Shown here one piece after another: positions 37,050 through 46,256 of a DNA stretch of 64,000 nt (position 1 is the first letter of the stretch; each line of letters starts with the position of its first letter). The notes under the pieces were generated by a model. That model searched no databases, had not been told where the DNA came from, and saw only the letters and a program-made list of their open reading frames with translations. The position numbers and the translations under genes were made by a program. The stretch comes from Herbidospora mongoliensis. Its GTDB lineage: Bacteria; Actinomycetota; Actinomycetes; Streptosporangiales; Streptosporangiaceae. The stretch covers positions 186,001-250,000 of the forward strand of contig NZ_BBXD01000020.1 in the NCBI RefSeq assembly GCF_001570545.1, read 5' to 3'.

Positions 37050-37064
37050 TACGATCAGACCGCC
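37050..37064 (+). promoter_or_regulatory. Candidate -10 box for pgsA
   Basis: TACGAT (37050-37055) ends nine bases before ATG 37065, with no ribosome-binding site. A leaderless or very short-leader transcript is likely. Confidence 0.4.
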
Positions 37065-37670
37065 ATGCTGAACGTTCTGCGTCCCGCTATGACCAGACTC
37101 ATGAGCCCGCTGGGCCGGTTCCTCGCGCGCCATGGCGTCACTCCGAACATGATCACCGCGCTCGGCACGCTCGGCACGGTGGCCTCTTCCCTCTTCTTCT
37201 ACCCACGAGGACAGCTCGTCGCCGGTTCGCTGGTGATCACCTTCTTCGTGCTGGCCGACCTGCTCGACGGCATCCTGGCCCGGATGACCAAGGGCTCGAC
37301 CTGGGGCGCCTTCCTCGACTCGACCCTCGACCGGGTCGCCGACGCGGGCGTCTTCTCCGGCCTGATCATCTATCTGGTGCTCGACGACCAGAAGGCGCTG
37401 GCCCTGGGCGGCCTGCTCTGCCTGGTCGGCGGCGCGGTCGTCTCCTACGCCAAGGCGCGTGCCGAGGGCCTCGGCATGACCGCCAACGTGGGCATCGCCG
37501 AACGCGGCGAGCGGTTGCTCGTCGTTCTCGTCGTGGTCTTCCTCGACGGTTTGGGCGTGCCGTACGTTCTGGCTGTGGGTCTTTGGGGGCTGGCCTTGGC
37601 CAGCGTGATCACCGTGGGGCAGCGCATGCATGTCGTCTACAAACAGGCGGTGGAGCATGACGCTCACTGA
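37065..37670 (+). CDS. pgsA: CDP-alcohol phosphatidyltransferase (phosphatidylinositol-phosphate synthase)
   Basis: 201 residues with about six membrane helices. The CDP-alcohol phosphotransferase motif DLLDGILAR...G...D...D (about 63-90) is complete. Given patA and pimA downstream it should make phosphatidylinositol phosphate from CDP-diacylglycerol and inositol phosphate, as in mycobacteria. The end overlaps the acyltransferase gene by 14 bases. ATG 37065 fits the family N-terminus; the frame is open further upstream. Confidence 0.92.
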   Translation: MLNVLRPAMTRLMSPLGRFLARHGVTPNMITALGTLGTVASSLFFYPRGQLVAGSLVITFFVLADLLDGILARMTKGSTWGAFLDSTLDRVADAGVFSGLIIYLVLDDQKALALGGLLCLVGGAVVSYAKARAEGLGMTANVGIAERGERLLVVLVVVFLDGLGVPYVLAVGLWGLALASVITVGQRMHVVYKQAVEHDAH

Positions 37671-38571
37671 CCGGATCGTCGCGGCCGCCTATTCGATCGG
37701 CTGGGCGATCGTCCGGTTCGTCCCGGAGAAGGTGGCTTCGTTCGCCTTCCGGATGATCGCCGACGTCATGTGGCGGCGGCAGGGCAAGTCGGTGAAGCGC
37801 CTGGAGTCGAACCTGAACCGGGTGACCGGCCGCGAGGGCGCCTCGCTGCGTGAGCTGTCGAGACAGGGACTGCGGTCCTACATGCGCTACTGGATGGAGA
37901 TCTTCCGGCTCCCGAGCATGGACCCGGTCGACATCCACGCCCGCACCCGGGCGATCGACGACCACCACATCTTCGGCAACCTCGACGCCGGGCGCGGCGT
38001 CGTGATCGCGCTGCCCCACATGGGCAACTGGGACGCCGGCGGGGTCTGGATGGTCCAGTGCGGCCATCCGTTCACGACCGTGATGGAACGTCTCAAGCCC
38101 GAGTCGCTCTTCGAGAAGTTCGTCGCCTTCCGCACCGCCATCGGCATGGAGGTCCTGCCGCTGACCGCGCAGGGCGGCGGCACCGCCCACGCCTTCGGCA
38201 CCCTCGCCCAGCGCGCCCGGGCCGGGAAGCTGGTGTGCCTGCCGGCCGACCGCGACCTGACCGACAGCGGGATCGAGGTCGACTTCTTCGGCGCCCGCAC
38301 CCGCATGGCGGCCGGGCCGGCCCTGCTGGCCGTGCAGACCGGGGCGGCGCTCGTGCCGGTGACCCTGTGGTTCGACGGCCCCGACTGGGGCTTAGACGTT
38401 CATCCGGAAGTGCCCGTTCCGGCCGAGGGGACCCGGAAGGAGAAGGTCGCCGCGCTCACCCAGGGCATGGCGGCGGCCTTCGAGAAGGGCATCACGGAGC
38501 ACCCCGACGACTGGCACATGCTGCAGCGGCTCTGGCTCGACGACCTGGAGCCACGGGAGCCCCGGCCGTGA
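37657..38571 (+). CDS. patA: PIM acyltransferase (PatA-like, LpxL/HtrB family)
   Basis: 304 residues, with an N-terminal membrane-associated helix and the acyltransferase motif HMGNWD (H121, D126). The position between pgsA and pimA matches mycobacterial Rv2611c, which acylates the mannose of PI-mannoside at the inner membrane leaflet. Start ATG 37657 lies inside the end of pgsA. The stop overlaps pimA (GTGA). Confidence 0.9.
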   Translation: MTLTDRIVAAAYSIGWAIVRFVPEKVASFAFRMIADVMWRRQGKSVKRLESNLNRVTGREGASLRELSRQGLRSYMRYWMEIFRLPSMDPVDIHARTRAIDDHHIFGNLDAGRGVVIALPHMGNWDAGGVWMVQCGHPFTTVMERLKPESLFEKFVAFRTAIGMEVLPLTAQGGGTAHAFGTLAQRARAGKLVCLPADRDLTDSGIEVDFFGARTRMAAGPALLAVQTGAALVPVTLWFDGPDWGLDVHPEVPVPAEGTRKEKVAALTQGMAAAFEKGITEHPDDWHMLQRLWLDDLEPREPRP

Positions 38572-39692
38572 GGATCGGGATCGTCTGCCCGTACATGTGG
38601 GATGTGCCGGGCGGCGTTCAGGCGCACGTGCGTGACCTCGCCGAGGCGCTGATCGAGGACGGGCACCGGGTCTCGGTGATGGCTCCGGCCAGCGACGACG
38701 CGCCGCTGCCGGCCTACGTGGTGTCGGCCGGGCGGGCCGTGCCGGTGCCCTACAACGGGTCGGTGGCCCGGCTGACCTTTGGGTTCCTGTCGGCCAACCG
38801 GGTCCGCAAGTGGATCCGCGAGGGCCGCTTCGACGTCCTCCACGTCCACGAGCCCGCCGTGCCGTCGGTCGGACTGCTGGCCTGCTGGGTCGCGCGGGGT
38901 CCGATCGTGGCCACGTTCCACGCCTCGTACGAACGCTCGCGCGCCGTCTCGGTGACCGCGCCCGTCCTGCACACCGCCCTGGAGAAGATCACCGGCCGGA
39001 TCGCGGTCTCCGACGCGGCCAGGAAGACCCTGGTCGAGCACATGGGCGGCGACGCCGTGCTGATCCCCAACGGCGTCACGGTGGCCCGCTACGCGGAGGC
39101 CGAGCCGCTCCCGGGCTGGGGCCCCGACGGCACGGTTCTGGGCTTCCTCGGCCGGATGGACGAACAGCGCAAGGGACTGGCGGTGCTGCTGGAGGCGTTC
39201 GTGAAGCTGGCCCCCGAGCGGCCCGACGTGCGGCTGCTGATCGCCGGTCCCGGCGACGCCGACGACGTCTACGCGAAGCTGCCCAAGAAGCTGCACGACC
39301 GGGTCGGCCTGCTCGGCATGGTCAGCGAGGCCGACAAGATCCGCGCCTACCACTCGGTCGACGTCTTCGTCGCGCCCAACCTGGGCGGCGAGAGCTTCGG
39401 CATCGTGCTGACCGAGGCCATGTCGTCGGGCGCGACCATCCTGGCCAGCGACATCCCCGCCTTCCGCAAGGTGCTGGGCGACGGCCAGGCCGGGGCGCTG
39501 TTCGCCACCGGCGACGCCGCCGCGCTGGCCCGCGAGGCGGGCCGGCTGCTCGACGACCCGGAACGCCGGGCCAAATACTCCGACGAGGCCCGCCTGGCGG
39601 TTCGCAAATACGACTGGTCGACCGTCGCCCGCGACGTGCTGCGGGTCTACGAGACCGTCACCGGCGGCCCCGTCGACGTGGAGGACGAGTGA
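38568..39692 (+). CDS. pimA: Phosphatidylinositol alpha-mannosyltransferase PimA
   Basis: 374 residues, GT4 fold. The N-terminal acceptor loop DVPGGVQAHV (12-21), LHVHEP, the GDP-mannose domain GRMDEQRKG and the EX7E site ESFGIVLTE are all present. It adds the first mannose from GDP-Man to phosphatidylinositol on the cytoplasmic side. It is coupled by four-base overlaps to patA before it and to the LemA-like gene after it. Confidence 0.93.
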   Translation: MRIGIVCPYMWDVPGGVQAHVRDLAEALIEDGHRVSVMAPASDDAPLPAYVVSAGRAVPVPYNGSVARLTFGFLSANRVRKWIREGRFDVLHVHEPAVPSVGLLACWVARGPIVATFHASYERSRAVSVTAPVLHTALEKITGRIAVSDAARKTLVEHMGGDAVLIPNGVTVARYAEAEPLPGWGPDGTVLGFLGRMDEQRKGLAVLLEAFVKLAPERPDVRLLIAGPGDADDVYAKLPKKLHDRVGLLGMVSEADKIRAYHSVDVFVAPNLGGESFGIVLTEAMSSGATILASDIPAFRKVLGDGQAGALFATGDAAALAREAGRLLDDPERRAKYSDEARLAVRKYDWSTVARDVLRVYETVTGGPVDVEDE

Positions 39693-40216
39693 ACACGACC
39701 GTCATCCTGGTCGTCGGCGTGGTGATCGTGCTGACGGCCGTCTACGTCTCCTGGCGGGCCGGGCGGCTCGACCGGCTGCACATCCGGCTGGAGACCGCCC
39801 ACGCCGCCCTCGACGCCGCCCTTCTGCGGCGGGCGGCGGTCTGCCTGGAGCTGGCGGGCTCGCGGCTGCTCGACCCGGCCACGTCGCTGGTGCTGGCGGC
39901 GGCGGCGCACGAAGCCCGTACCGCCGGACCCGACGAGCGCGAGCACGCCGAGAGCGACCTGTCCCGCACCCTGCGGGCGGTCGTCGACCAGGAGACGTTC
40001 GCCGAGCGGGTGCAGGCCCCCGAGCTGCTGGCCGAGCTCGACGCGGCGGTGGCCAAGGTCGTCTACTCGCGGCGGTTCTACAACAACGCCGTCGACGTGA
40101 CCCGGATCGCGCAGCGCCGGTTCCTGGCCCGGGTGCTGCGGCTGGCGGGGCACACGCCCTATCCCGATTTCTTCGACATCGACGACGATTCCCCCAAAGC
40201 GATGGCGGGTGCCTGA
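39689..40216 (+). CDS. LemA-like membrane-anchored protein
   Basis: 175 residues. One N-terminal membrane helix (4-22) is followed by an all-helical domain ending YSRRFYNNAVDVTRIAQ and a PYPDFF motif, close to the LemA pattern (YNdAV...FP...FF). The function of LemA proteins is unknown. Translational coupling to pimA (GTGA) argues for a role in the same lipid or envelope pathway. Confidence 0.7.
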   Translation: MNTTVILVVGVVIVLTAVYVSWRAGRLDRLHIRLETAHAALDAALLRRAAVCLELAGSRLLDPATSLVLAAAAHEARTAGPDEREHAESDLSRTLRAVVDQETFAERVQAPELLAELDAAVAKVVYSRRFYNNAVDVTRIAQRRFLARVLRLAGHTPYPDFFDIDDDSPKAMAGA

Positions 40217-40242
40217 CCGACTTGACGGACTCTGACCGAATT

Positions 40243-40266
40243 GCCAGCAAGCGCAGGTAAGCTGGC
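40243..40266 (+). terminator. Possible terminator after the pgsA-pimA operon
   Basis: GCCAGC and GCTGGC pair around 12 bases, and ATTTTT follows five bases later. The stem is short, so termination may be partial; the repeat could also be an operator for the lipoprotein gene. Confidence 0.4.
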
Positions 40267-40298
40267 GCCGATTTTTCGGGATTCGGGAGGGGTTGTCC

Positions 40299-41309
40299 GT
40301 GCGGGCATATCCGATGGGCGTTCTCATGCTCGCTGCGACGGCACTGCTGACGGGGGCGTGCTCGTCGGGGAGCGAGAGCGGCAACCCCGGCACGACGCCG
40401 CAGGCCGCCGATGTCGCGGCGTCGGCCTCGCCGAGCAAGCCGCCGGAGCATCCCTTCACGGGCATGCCGGTCGCGTCCCGCAAGCCGGTGCTCGCCGTCA
40501 AGATCGAGAACACCCACTCGGGCAAGCCGCAGATCGGCGTGAAGTCCGCCGACATCGTCTACGTGGAGCAGGTCGAGGGCGGCCTGACCCGGCTGATGGC
40601 GATCTTCTCCTCGAAGCTGCCCAAAGAGGTCGGCCCGGTCCGCTCCGCCCGCATCTCCGACCTGCACATCCTGCCGATGTTCGGCAAGCCCGCGCTGGCC
40701 TACTCGGGCGTGCAGACCAAGATGATCCCGTTCGTCCAGGAGGCGTCGCTGGTCGACGTGTCCGACAGTTCGGCTCCCGGCGCCTACTTCCGCTACCCGG
40801 GCCGCTTCGCCCCCTACAACCTGGTGGGCCGGCCCGCCCAGCTGCTCAAGCAGGCCAAGGCGACCAAGGCGGGCGACATCGGGTTCACCTTCTCCGACGA
40901 GGCGCCGGAGGGTGGCGTACCGAAGAAGCAGTACACGGTGAAATATCCGGCCGCGACCTTCACCTTCCAGTGGAACGCGAACGGCAAGAGGTGGGCCGTC
41001 ATCCAGGACGGCAAGAAGGACATGGCGGCCGAGGGCGGCCAGATTGCCCCCGCGACCGTGGTCGTGCAGTACACCAAGACCGAGCGGTCGCAGTTCCACG
41101 ACTTCACCGGCAGCTACACCCCGCTGGTCCACTCGACCGGCAAGGGCACCGGCATCGTGCTGCGCGACGGCCAGGCCTACAAGGTCCGGTGGGAGCGTCC
41201 CACCGAGGAGGACGGCACCAAGTTCACGCTGGCCGACGGCACCCCGATGCCCTTCGCCCGCGGCCAGGTATGGGTCGTGCTCGCGTCCAGGACCCCGATC
41301 GCGCCGTAG
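40299..41309 (+). CDS. DUF3048 lipoprotein (YerB-like)
   Basis: 336 residues. Lipobox LTGAC (Cys21) is followed by a Ser/Pro linker and the DUF3048 domains with KPVLAVKIENTHSGKPQ, VYVEQVEGGLTR and RSARISDL. Members are exported lipoproteins of Gram-positive bacteria; the function is unknown. GTG 40299 is chosen because GGAGGGG lies six bases before it; TTG 40293 is the alternative. Confidence 0.88.
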   Translation: MRAYPMGVLMLAATALLTGACSSGSESGNPGTTPQAADVAASASPSKPPEHPFTGMPVASRKPVLAVKIENTHSGKPQIGVKSADIVYVEQVEGGLTRLMAIFSSKLPKEVGPVRSARISDLHILPMFGKPALAYSGVQTKMIPFVQEASLVDVSDSSAPGAYFRYPGRFAPYNLVGRPAQLLKQAKATKAGDIGFTFSDEAPEGGVPKKQYTVKYPAATFTFQWNANGKRWAVIQDGKKDMAAEGGQIAPATVVVQYTKTERSQFHDFTGSYTPLVHSTGKGTGIVLRDGQAYKVRWERPTEEDGTKFTLADGTPMPFARGQVWVVLASRTPIAP

Positions 41310-41358
41310 ACAGGCTGTCCAGTCAGGTCAGTCTTTCGGTACGAAATGGACTGTCGTT

Positions 41359-41391
41359 TTGGTTCCCTAAAAGCGCCTAACATAGAACCAA
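41359..41391 (+). promoter_or_regulatory. Inverted repeat in the pdxS promoter region
   Basis: TTGGTTC (41359-41365) and GAACCAA (41385-41391) are exact inverted repeats 19 bases apart and enclose two CCTAA copies and a -10-like TAACAT (41378-41383). The placement suits a dimeric regulator such as a PdxR-type protein; no such gene is in the window. Confidence 0.5.
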
Positions 41392-41421
41392 TTCACCAGT
41401 CCCCTCGAGTGAGGTATCGCC

Positions 41422-42324
41422 GTGTCCAGCCTTGAAACGACCCCGTCCGTCGGCACCGCACGCGTCAAGCGCGGCATGGCAGAAATGCTCAAGGGTGGCG
41501 TGATCATGGACGTCGTCACCGCCGAGCAGGCGAAGATCGCCGAAGACGCCGGAGCCGTCGCGGTGATGGCCCTGGAACGGGTGCCCGCCGACATCCGCGC
41601 CCAGGGCGGCGTCTCCCGGATGAGCGACCCCGACATGATCGACGGCATCATCGAGGCCGTCTCCATCCCCGTCATGGCCAAGGCCCGCATCGGCCACTTC
41701 ACCGAGGCCGCGGTCCTGCAGGCGCTCGGCGTCGACTACGTCGACGAGTCCGAGGTGCTCACCCCGGCCGACTACGCCAACCACATCGACAAGTGGCGCT
41801 TCACCGTGCCCTTCGTCTGTGGCGCCACCAACCTGGGCGAGGCCCTGCGCCGCATCACCGAGGGCGCGGCCATGATCCGCTCCAAGGGCGAGGCCGGCAC
41901 CGGCGACGTCTCCAACGCCGTCACCCACATGCGCACCATCCGCGGCGAGCTCAGGCGCCTGTCCACCCTGCCCGAAGACGAGCTCTACGTCGCCGCCAAG
42001 GAGCTCCAGGCCCCCTACGAGCTGGTCGCCGAGGTCGCCCGCGAGGGCAAGCTGCCGGTCGTGCTGTTCACCGCGGGCGGCATCGCCACCCCGGCCGACG
42101 CCGCGATGATGATGCAGCTCGGCGCCGAGGGCGTGTTCGTCGGCTCCGGCATCTTCAAGTCGGGCAACCCCGCGCAGCGGGCCGCCGCGATCGTCAAGGC
42201 CACCACGTTCTTCGACGACCCCGACGTGATCGCCAAGGTCTCGCGCGGTCTCGGCGAGGCCATGGTCGGCATCAACGTCGACGACATCCCGGTGCCCCAC
42301 CGCCTGGCCGAGCGCGGCTGGTGA
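41422..42324 (+). CDS. pdxS: Pyridoxal 5'-phosphate synthase subunit PdxS
   Basis: 300 residues, (beta/alpha)8 barrel. Signatures [20 protein letters not shown], catalytic-lysine strand [21 protein letters not shown] and [15 protein letters not shown] are all present. It condenses ribose 5-phosphate, glyceraldehyde 3-phosphate and ammonia to PLP. GTG start with GAGGT upstream; coupled to pdxT (GTGA). Confidence 0.97.
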   Translation: MSSLETTPSVGTARVKRGMAEMLKGGVIMDVVTAEQAKIAEDAGAVAVMALERVPADIRAQGGVSRMSDPDMIDGIIEAVSIPVMAKARIGHFTEAAVLQALGVDYVDESEVLTPADYANHIDKWRFTVPFVCGATNLGEALRRITEGAAMIRSKGEAGTGDVSNAVTHMRTIRGELRRLSTLPEDELYVAAKELQAPYELVAEVAREGKLPVVLFTAGGIATPADAAMMMQLGAEGVFVGSGIFKSGNPAQRAAAIVKATTFFDDPDVIAKVSRGLGEAMVGINVDDIPVPHRLAERGW

Positions 42325-42902
42325 GCACACCCACGATCGGCGTGCTCGCGCTCCAGGGCGACGTCCGCGAGCACGCCCGGTCTCTCGTGCTGTCCGGCGC
42401 CGTCGCGGTCGGAGTGCGCCGCCCCGAGGAGCTCGACGACGTCGACGCCCTGGTCATCCCCGGTGGCGAGTCGACCACCATGTGGAAACTCGCGGTGGCG
42501 TTCGAGATGTTCGACCCCATCCAGCAGCGGATCAAGACCGGTATGCCCGCTTATGGTTCGTGCGCCGGGATGATCATGCTGGCCGACCGCATCGAGGGCG
42601 GTGTCGAGGGTCAGCAGACCCTCGGCGGCCTCGACATGATCGTGCGCCGCAACGCCTTCGGGCGGCAGGTCGACTCCTTCGAGCACGACCTCGACCTCCC
42701 GGGCATCCAGGGCTTCCGGGCGATCTTCATCCGGGCCCCCTGGGTCGAGTCCGTCGGAAACGATGTCGAAGTGCTGGCCCGCGCCGGGGATAGGATCGTC
42801 GCGGTCCGCCAAGGCCCGCTACTCGCCACCTCGTTCCATCCGGAACTGACCGGCGACGCGCGGGTCCACTCGTATTTCGTTGAGATGGTAAGGGAGCTCT
42901 AG
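42321..42902 (+). CDS. pdxT: Glutaminase subunit PdxT of PLP synthase
   Basis: 193 residues, class-I glutamine amidotransferase. [12 protein letters not shown] opens the protein; IPGGEST, nucleophile Cys in YGSCAGM and the His-Glu pair in SFHPEL are present. It feeds ammonia to PdxS. Confidence 0.96.
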   Translation: MSTPTIGVLALQGDVREHARSLVLSGAVAVGVRRPEELDDVDALVIPGGESTTMWKLAVAFEMFDPIQQRIKTGMPAYGSCAGMIMLADRIEGGVEGQQTLGGLDMIVRRNAFGRQVDSFEHDLDLPGIQGFRAIFIRAPWVESVGNDVEVLARAGDRIVAVRQGPLLATSFHPELTGDARVHSYFVEMVREL

Positions 42903-42905
42903 CCG

Positions 42906-43685
42906 ATGTCCGGCCACTCCAAATGGGCGACGACGAAGCACAAGAAGGCCGTCGTCGACGCCAAGCGCGGGAAGCTGTTCGCGAAGCTCATCAAGAACAT
43001 CGAAGTGGCGGCCAGGACCGGTGGCCCCGATCCTGAGGGCAACCCGACCCTCTACGACGCCATCACCAAGGCGCGTAAGAGCTCGGTCCCGGTCGACAAC
43101 ATCGAGCGCGCCCGCAAGCGCGGCGGTGGCCTGGAGGCGGGAGGCGCCGACTGGCAGACGATCATGTACGAGGGCTACGGCCCCAGTGGCGTCGCCGTGC
43201 TCATCGAGTGCCTGACCGACAACCGCAACAGGGCGGCCTCCGAGGTCCGGGTCGCGCTGACCCGCAACGGCGGTTCGCTGGCCGACCCCAACTCGGTCTC
43301 CTACATGTTCAACCGCAAGGGCGTCATCATCGTGCCCAAGCTGGTGTCGGAGACCAAGGCCGGCCGGGTCGAGCTGACCGAGGACCAGGTGCTCGAAGTG
43401 GTCCTGGAGGCGGGCGCGGAAGAGGTCAACGACCTCGACGAGTCGTTCGAGATCGTGACCGAGGCCAGTGACCTGGTCCCGGTCCGCAAGGCGCTGCAGG
43501 AGGCCGGCATCGACTACGACTCGGCCGACAGCAGCTTCGTGCCGTCGATCAACGTCCCGGTCGACGAGGACGCCGCCCGCAAGGTCTTCAAGCTCATCGA
43601 CGCGCTCGAAGACAGCGACGACGTCCAGAACGTCTGGGCCAACGCCGACGTCTCCGACGAGATCCTGGCCGCCCTGGACGCCTGA
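42906..43685 (+). CDS. yebC: YebC/PmpR-family protein
   Basis: 259 residues, starting [14 protein letters not shown] as in all family members, with the three-domain length expected. YebC proteins act as DNA-binding regulators or as translation factors easing proline stretches; the latter has recent support for the YebC_I/II groups. Four bases separate it from pdxT. The next gene group, ruvCAB, is a common neighbour. Confidence 0.95.
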   Translation: MSGHSKWATTKHKKAVVDAKRGKLFAKLIKNIEVAARTGGPDPEGNPTLYDAITKARKSSVPVDNIERARKRGGGLEAGGADWQTIMYEGYGPSGVAVLIECLTDNRNRAASEVRVALTRNGGSLADPNSVSYMFNRKGVIIVPKLVSETKAGRVELTEDQVLEVVLEAGAEEVNDLDESFEIVTEASDLVPVRKALQEAGIDYDSADSSFVPSINVPVDEDAARKVFKLIDALEDSDDVQNVWANADVSDEILAALDA

Positions 43686-43707
43686 AACAGGCTGTGTTCT
43701 CAAGGTA

Positions 43708-43760
43708 GATTCACAGCGCGAGCCACAGTTGGCCTTCGGCCGCCTGTGTCTCGCTTTGCG
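43708..43760 (+). repeat. Dispersed palindromic repeat, copy 1
   Basis: The element GATTC-CA-CGCGAGCCAC...GGCCTTCGGCC...GTCTCGCTTTGC is itself an imperfect palindrome (GCGAG.CACAG / CTGTG.CTCGC). It lies between yebC and the Eis-like gene. A second copy in inverse orientation follows secF. It may act as a terminator of the pdxS-yebC unit. Confidence 0.65.
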
Positions 43761-43779
43761 TGGTTCCGTAAGGCCTGCG

Positions 43780-43793
43780 TAGGTTGTGGTTCC
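43780..43793 (+). promoter_or_regulatory. Candidate -10 box for the Eis-like gene
   Basis: TAGGTT (43780-43785) ends eight bases before GTG 43794; there is no ribosome-binding site. Confidence 0.35.
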
Positions 43794-44942
43794 GTGGACA
43801 TTCGTGATCTCGGCGAAGACGATCTCGACGCGGTGCTCGACAATCGCAAGCGGGCCTTCGGGCCGCTCTCGGCGGGCGACGCCGCGATGTGGCGCAAGAT
43901 GGTCACCCCGCTGGTGGCCCAGGGCCGCTACCTGGGCGTCGTCGACGGCGCCCGCCTGGTGGCCACCGCGCGGATCAACCCCTACACGCAGTGGTGGCAC
44001 GGCCGCCCGCAGCCCATGGGCGGCGTGGCCGGGGTCACCGTCGCGCCGGAGGACCGGGGCCGGGGCGTCGGCCGTCTGGTGATGGGCGCCGCCCTGAACC
44101 GGTGCGCCGACCTCGGCAACGCGGTCTCCGTGCTCTATCCGGCGACCACGCCCATCTACCGCAGCATGGGCTGGGAGCACGCCGGCACCCGTTCGATCGC
44201 GACCCTGCCGACGGAGCTCCTGCGCACCGTCGCGCCCGGCGAGCCGGTGAAGCTGCGCCGCATGGGCCCCGGTGACGCCGGCGAACTGGTGGCGCTGATC
44301 GGCCGCCTCCACGCCGCGAGCCGCGCCTCCGGCCCGCTCTGCTACGAGGCGGAGACCTGGCGGGTCTGGCTGGCCGACGACGACGACTTCTGCTACCTCG
44401 CCGACGACGGCTATGTGATCTACAGATGGTCCGGCGGCGACATCGAGGTCGACAACCTCGTCGCCGCCTCCGAGGCGACCGCACGGGCCCTGTGGGGCCT
44501 GGTGGGCACCTCCTCGTCGGTTGCCCAGCGGGTGACCGCGACCATCGCGCCCGACGACCCGATCCTGTGGCTGCTGCGCGAGCGCTCGAAGGACGTCGTG
44601 GCCTCTACCCGCTGGATGTTCCGTCTCGTGGACGCAGCCGACGCCATCGCCCGGCGCGGCTACTCCCCGGCGGTGACCGCCTCGGTCCCCCTCGAACTGA
44701 CCGACCCGGCCCGCCCCGCGAACAGCGGGGCCTGGCTGCTGGAGGTCGCGGCCGGCTCGGGCGCCCTGTCCCCGGGCCGCGGGGGAGGCCCGGCCCTCAC
44801 GATCAACGGTCTGTCCGCCCTGTACGCCGGTGTCCCCGCCGCCACTCTTCGCATGTCGGGCGGACTGACCGGACCTGCGGAGTTCGACGACACGTTGGAC
44901 GCGGTGTTCGCGGCGAAGCCGTACCTGCTCGACTACTTCTAG
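43794..44942 (+). CDS. Eis-like GNAT acetyltransferase
   Basis: 382 residues. An N-terminal GNAT domain with the acetyl-CoA loop VAPEDRGRGVGRLVMG (about 85-100) is followed by a second GNAT-like domain and a C-terminal sterol-carrier-like domain ending in LLDYF, whose terminal carboxylate forms the active site in Eis. Eis enzymes acetylate amines, including aminoglycosides; the natural substrate here is unknown. GTG 43794 fits the family start (MDIRDL); the frame is open 16 codons further through the palindromic repeat. Confidence 0.88.
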   Translation: MDIRDLGEDDLDAVLDNRKRAFGPLSAGDAAMWRKMVTPLVAQGRYLGVVDGARLVATARINPYTQWWHGRPQPMGGVAGVTVAPEDRGRGVGRLVMGAALNRCADLGNAVSVLYPATTPIYRSMGWEHAGTRSIATLPTELLRTVAPGEPVKLRRMGPGDAGELVALIGRLHAASRASGPLCYEAETWRVWLADDDDFCYLADDGYVIYRWSGGDIEVDNLVAASEATARALWGLVGTSSSVAQRVTATIAPDDPILWLLRERSKDVVASTRWMFRLVDAADAIARRGYSPAVTASVPLELTDPARPANSGAWLLEVAAGSGALSPGRGGGPALTINGLSALYAGVPAATLRMSGGLTGPAEFDDTLDAVFAAKPYLLDYF

Positions 44943-44944
44943 TG

Positions 44945-44968
44945 TAAGATCGCCGAACACATGTTCGG
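44945..44968 (+). promoter_or_regulatory. SOS (LexA) box and -10 of ruvCAB
   Basis: CCGAACACATGTTCGG (44953-44968) is a perfect 16-bp palindrome and an exact match to the actinobacterial LexA consensus CGAACRNNYGTTCG. A -10 TAAGAT (44945-44950) abuts it, so LexA would block the start of ruvC transcription. Confidence 0.9.
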
Positions 44969-44986
44969 ACTGGAAGGGGGCCGCCG

Positions 44987-45517
44987 GTGCGGGTGCTGGG
45001 TGTCGACCCCGGGCTCACGCGCTGCGGCGTCGGCGTCGTCGAGGGCCGCCCCGGAGCTCCCGTCCGCCTGGTGGCCGTCGGCGTGATCCGCACCCCGGCC
45101 GACGACGACATCGGCGCCCGGCTGGTGGCGATCGAGCGGGGCCTCGAAAAGTGGCTCGACGAGACCGCGCCCGACTCGGTGGCCGTGGAGCGGGTGTTCG
45201 CGCAGCACAACGTCCGCACCGTGATGGGCACCGCCCAGTCGGCCGCCCTCGCCATCCTCTGCGCCGCCCGTCGCGGCCTGCCGGTGGCGCTGCACACGCC
45301 GTCCGAGGTCAAGGCCGCGGTGACGGGCAGCGGCACGGCAGACAAGAAGCAGGTCGGCACCATGGTCACCCGCATCCTCCGCCTCGACGCCATGCCCAAA
45401 CCCGCCGACGCCGCCGACGCCCTGGCCCTCGCGATCTGCCACGTGTGGCGCGGCGGCATGCAGAACCGGCTGGCGACGGCGGTGGCGACGGCCCGCACCG
45501 AGCGGGGCCTCCGGTGA
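44987..45517 (+). CDS. ruvC: Holliday-junction endonuclease RuvC
   Basis: 176 residues, RNase-H fold. Catalytic acids: D7 in [10 protein letters not shown], Glu in [10 protein letters not shown], and the C-terminal [12 protein letters not shown] pair. It cuts the junction moved by RuvAB. GTG start with GGAAGGGGG upstream; controlled by the SOS box. Confidence 0.97.
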   Translation: MRVLGVDPGLTRCGVGVVEGRPGAPVRLVAVGVIRTPADDDIGARLVAIERGLEKWLDETAPDSVAVERVFAQHNVRTVMGTAQSAALAILCAARRGLPVALHTPSEVKAAVTGSGTADKKQVGTMVTRILRLDAMPKPADAADALALAICHVWRGGMQNRLATAVATARTERGLR

Positions 45518-45635
45518 CCTCGGTGGTGAGCGGCTCGCGGGCGCGGTTCGCGGTGGTCGGCGATTCGGGTCGTGTCGGGTGTGAGGGCCTCGGCGGCCCC
45601 GCCCGGTCCGCGTCTTGTATTTCTAGGAGCTTTTG

Positions 45636-46256
45636 ATGATCGCCTCGGTGTCCGGCCAGGTCAGCGCGCTCGCCCCTGATGCGGCCGTGGTCGAGGTCGG
45701 GGGAGTGGGGATCCTCGTGCACTGCACGCCCGGGACCCTCGGGCTGCTGCGGGTGGGCGAGGCCGCCCGGTTGTCGACCTCGCTGATCGTCCGGGAGGAG
45801 TCGCTGACCCTCTACGGGTTCGCCTCCGACGACGAGCGGGTGGTGTTCGAGATGCTGCAGACCGCCAGTGGCATCGGGCCCCGGCTCGCGCTGGCGATGC
45901 TCGCCGTGCACTCTCCCAACGCGCTGCGGATCGCGGTCGCCTCCGGTGATCTCAAGGCGCTCACGATGGTGCCGGGGATCGGGCAGAAGGGCGCCCAGCG
46001 GATCGTCCTGGAACTCAAGGGCAAGCTCGGCACCCCGGAGGAGGTCGTCAACGCCGCGATCAACGGGCCCGCCCGGGAGGCCGTGTGGCGCGAGCAGGTG
46101 CACTCGGGTCTGGTCGGGCTGGGCTACTCGACTCGTGACGCCGACGACGCGCTCGCCGTGGTGACCCCCGACGCCGAGGCCGATCTGGCCGCCGGCCGCC
46201 AGCCCCAGATCGCCCCGCTGCTGAAGGCCGCCCTGCGGGCGCTGAGCGTGCGATGA
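45636..46256 (+). CDS. ruvA: Holliday-junction helicase subunit RuvA
   Basis: 206 residues. N-terminal OB fold, two helix-hairpin-helix motifs ([13 protein letters not shown] and [19 protein letters not shown]) and a C-terminal RuvB-binding domain. ATG 45636 follows AGGAG by six bases. Its stop overlaps ruvB (ATGA). The 118-bp gap after ruvC is GC rich and shows no gene. Confidence 0.96.
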   Translation: MIASVSGQVSALAPDAAVVEVGGVGILVHCTPGTLGLLRVGEAARLSTSLIVREESLTLYGFASDDERVVFEMLQTASGIGPRLALAMLAVHSPNALRIAVASGDLKALTMVPGIGQKGAQRIVLELKGKLGTPEEVVNAAINGPAREAVWREQVHSGLVGLGYSTRDADDALAVVTPDAEADLAAGRQPQIAPLLKAALRALSVR

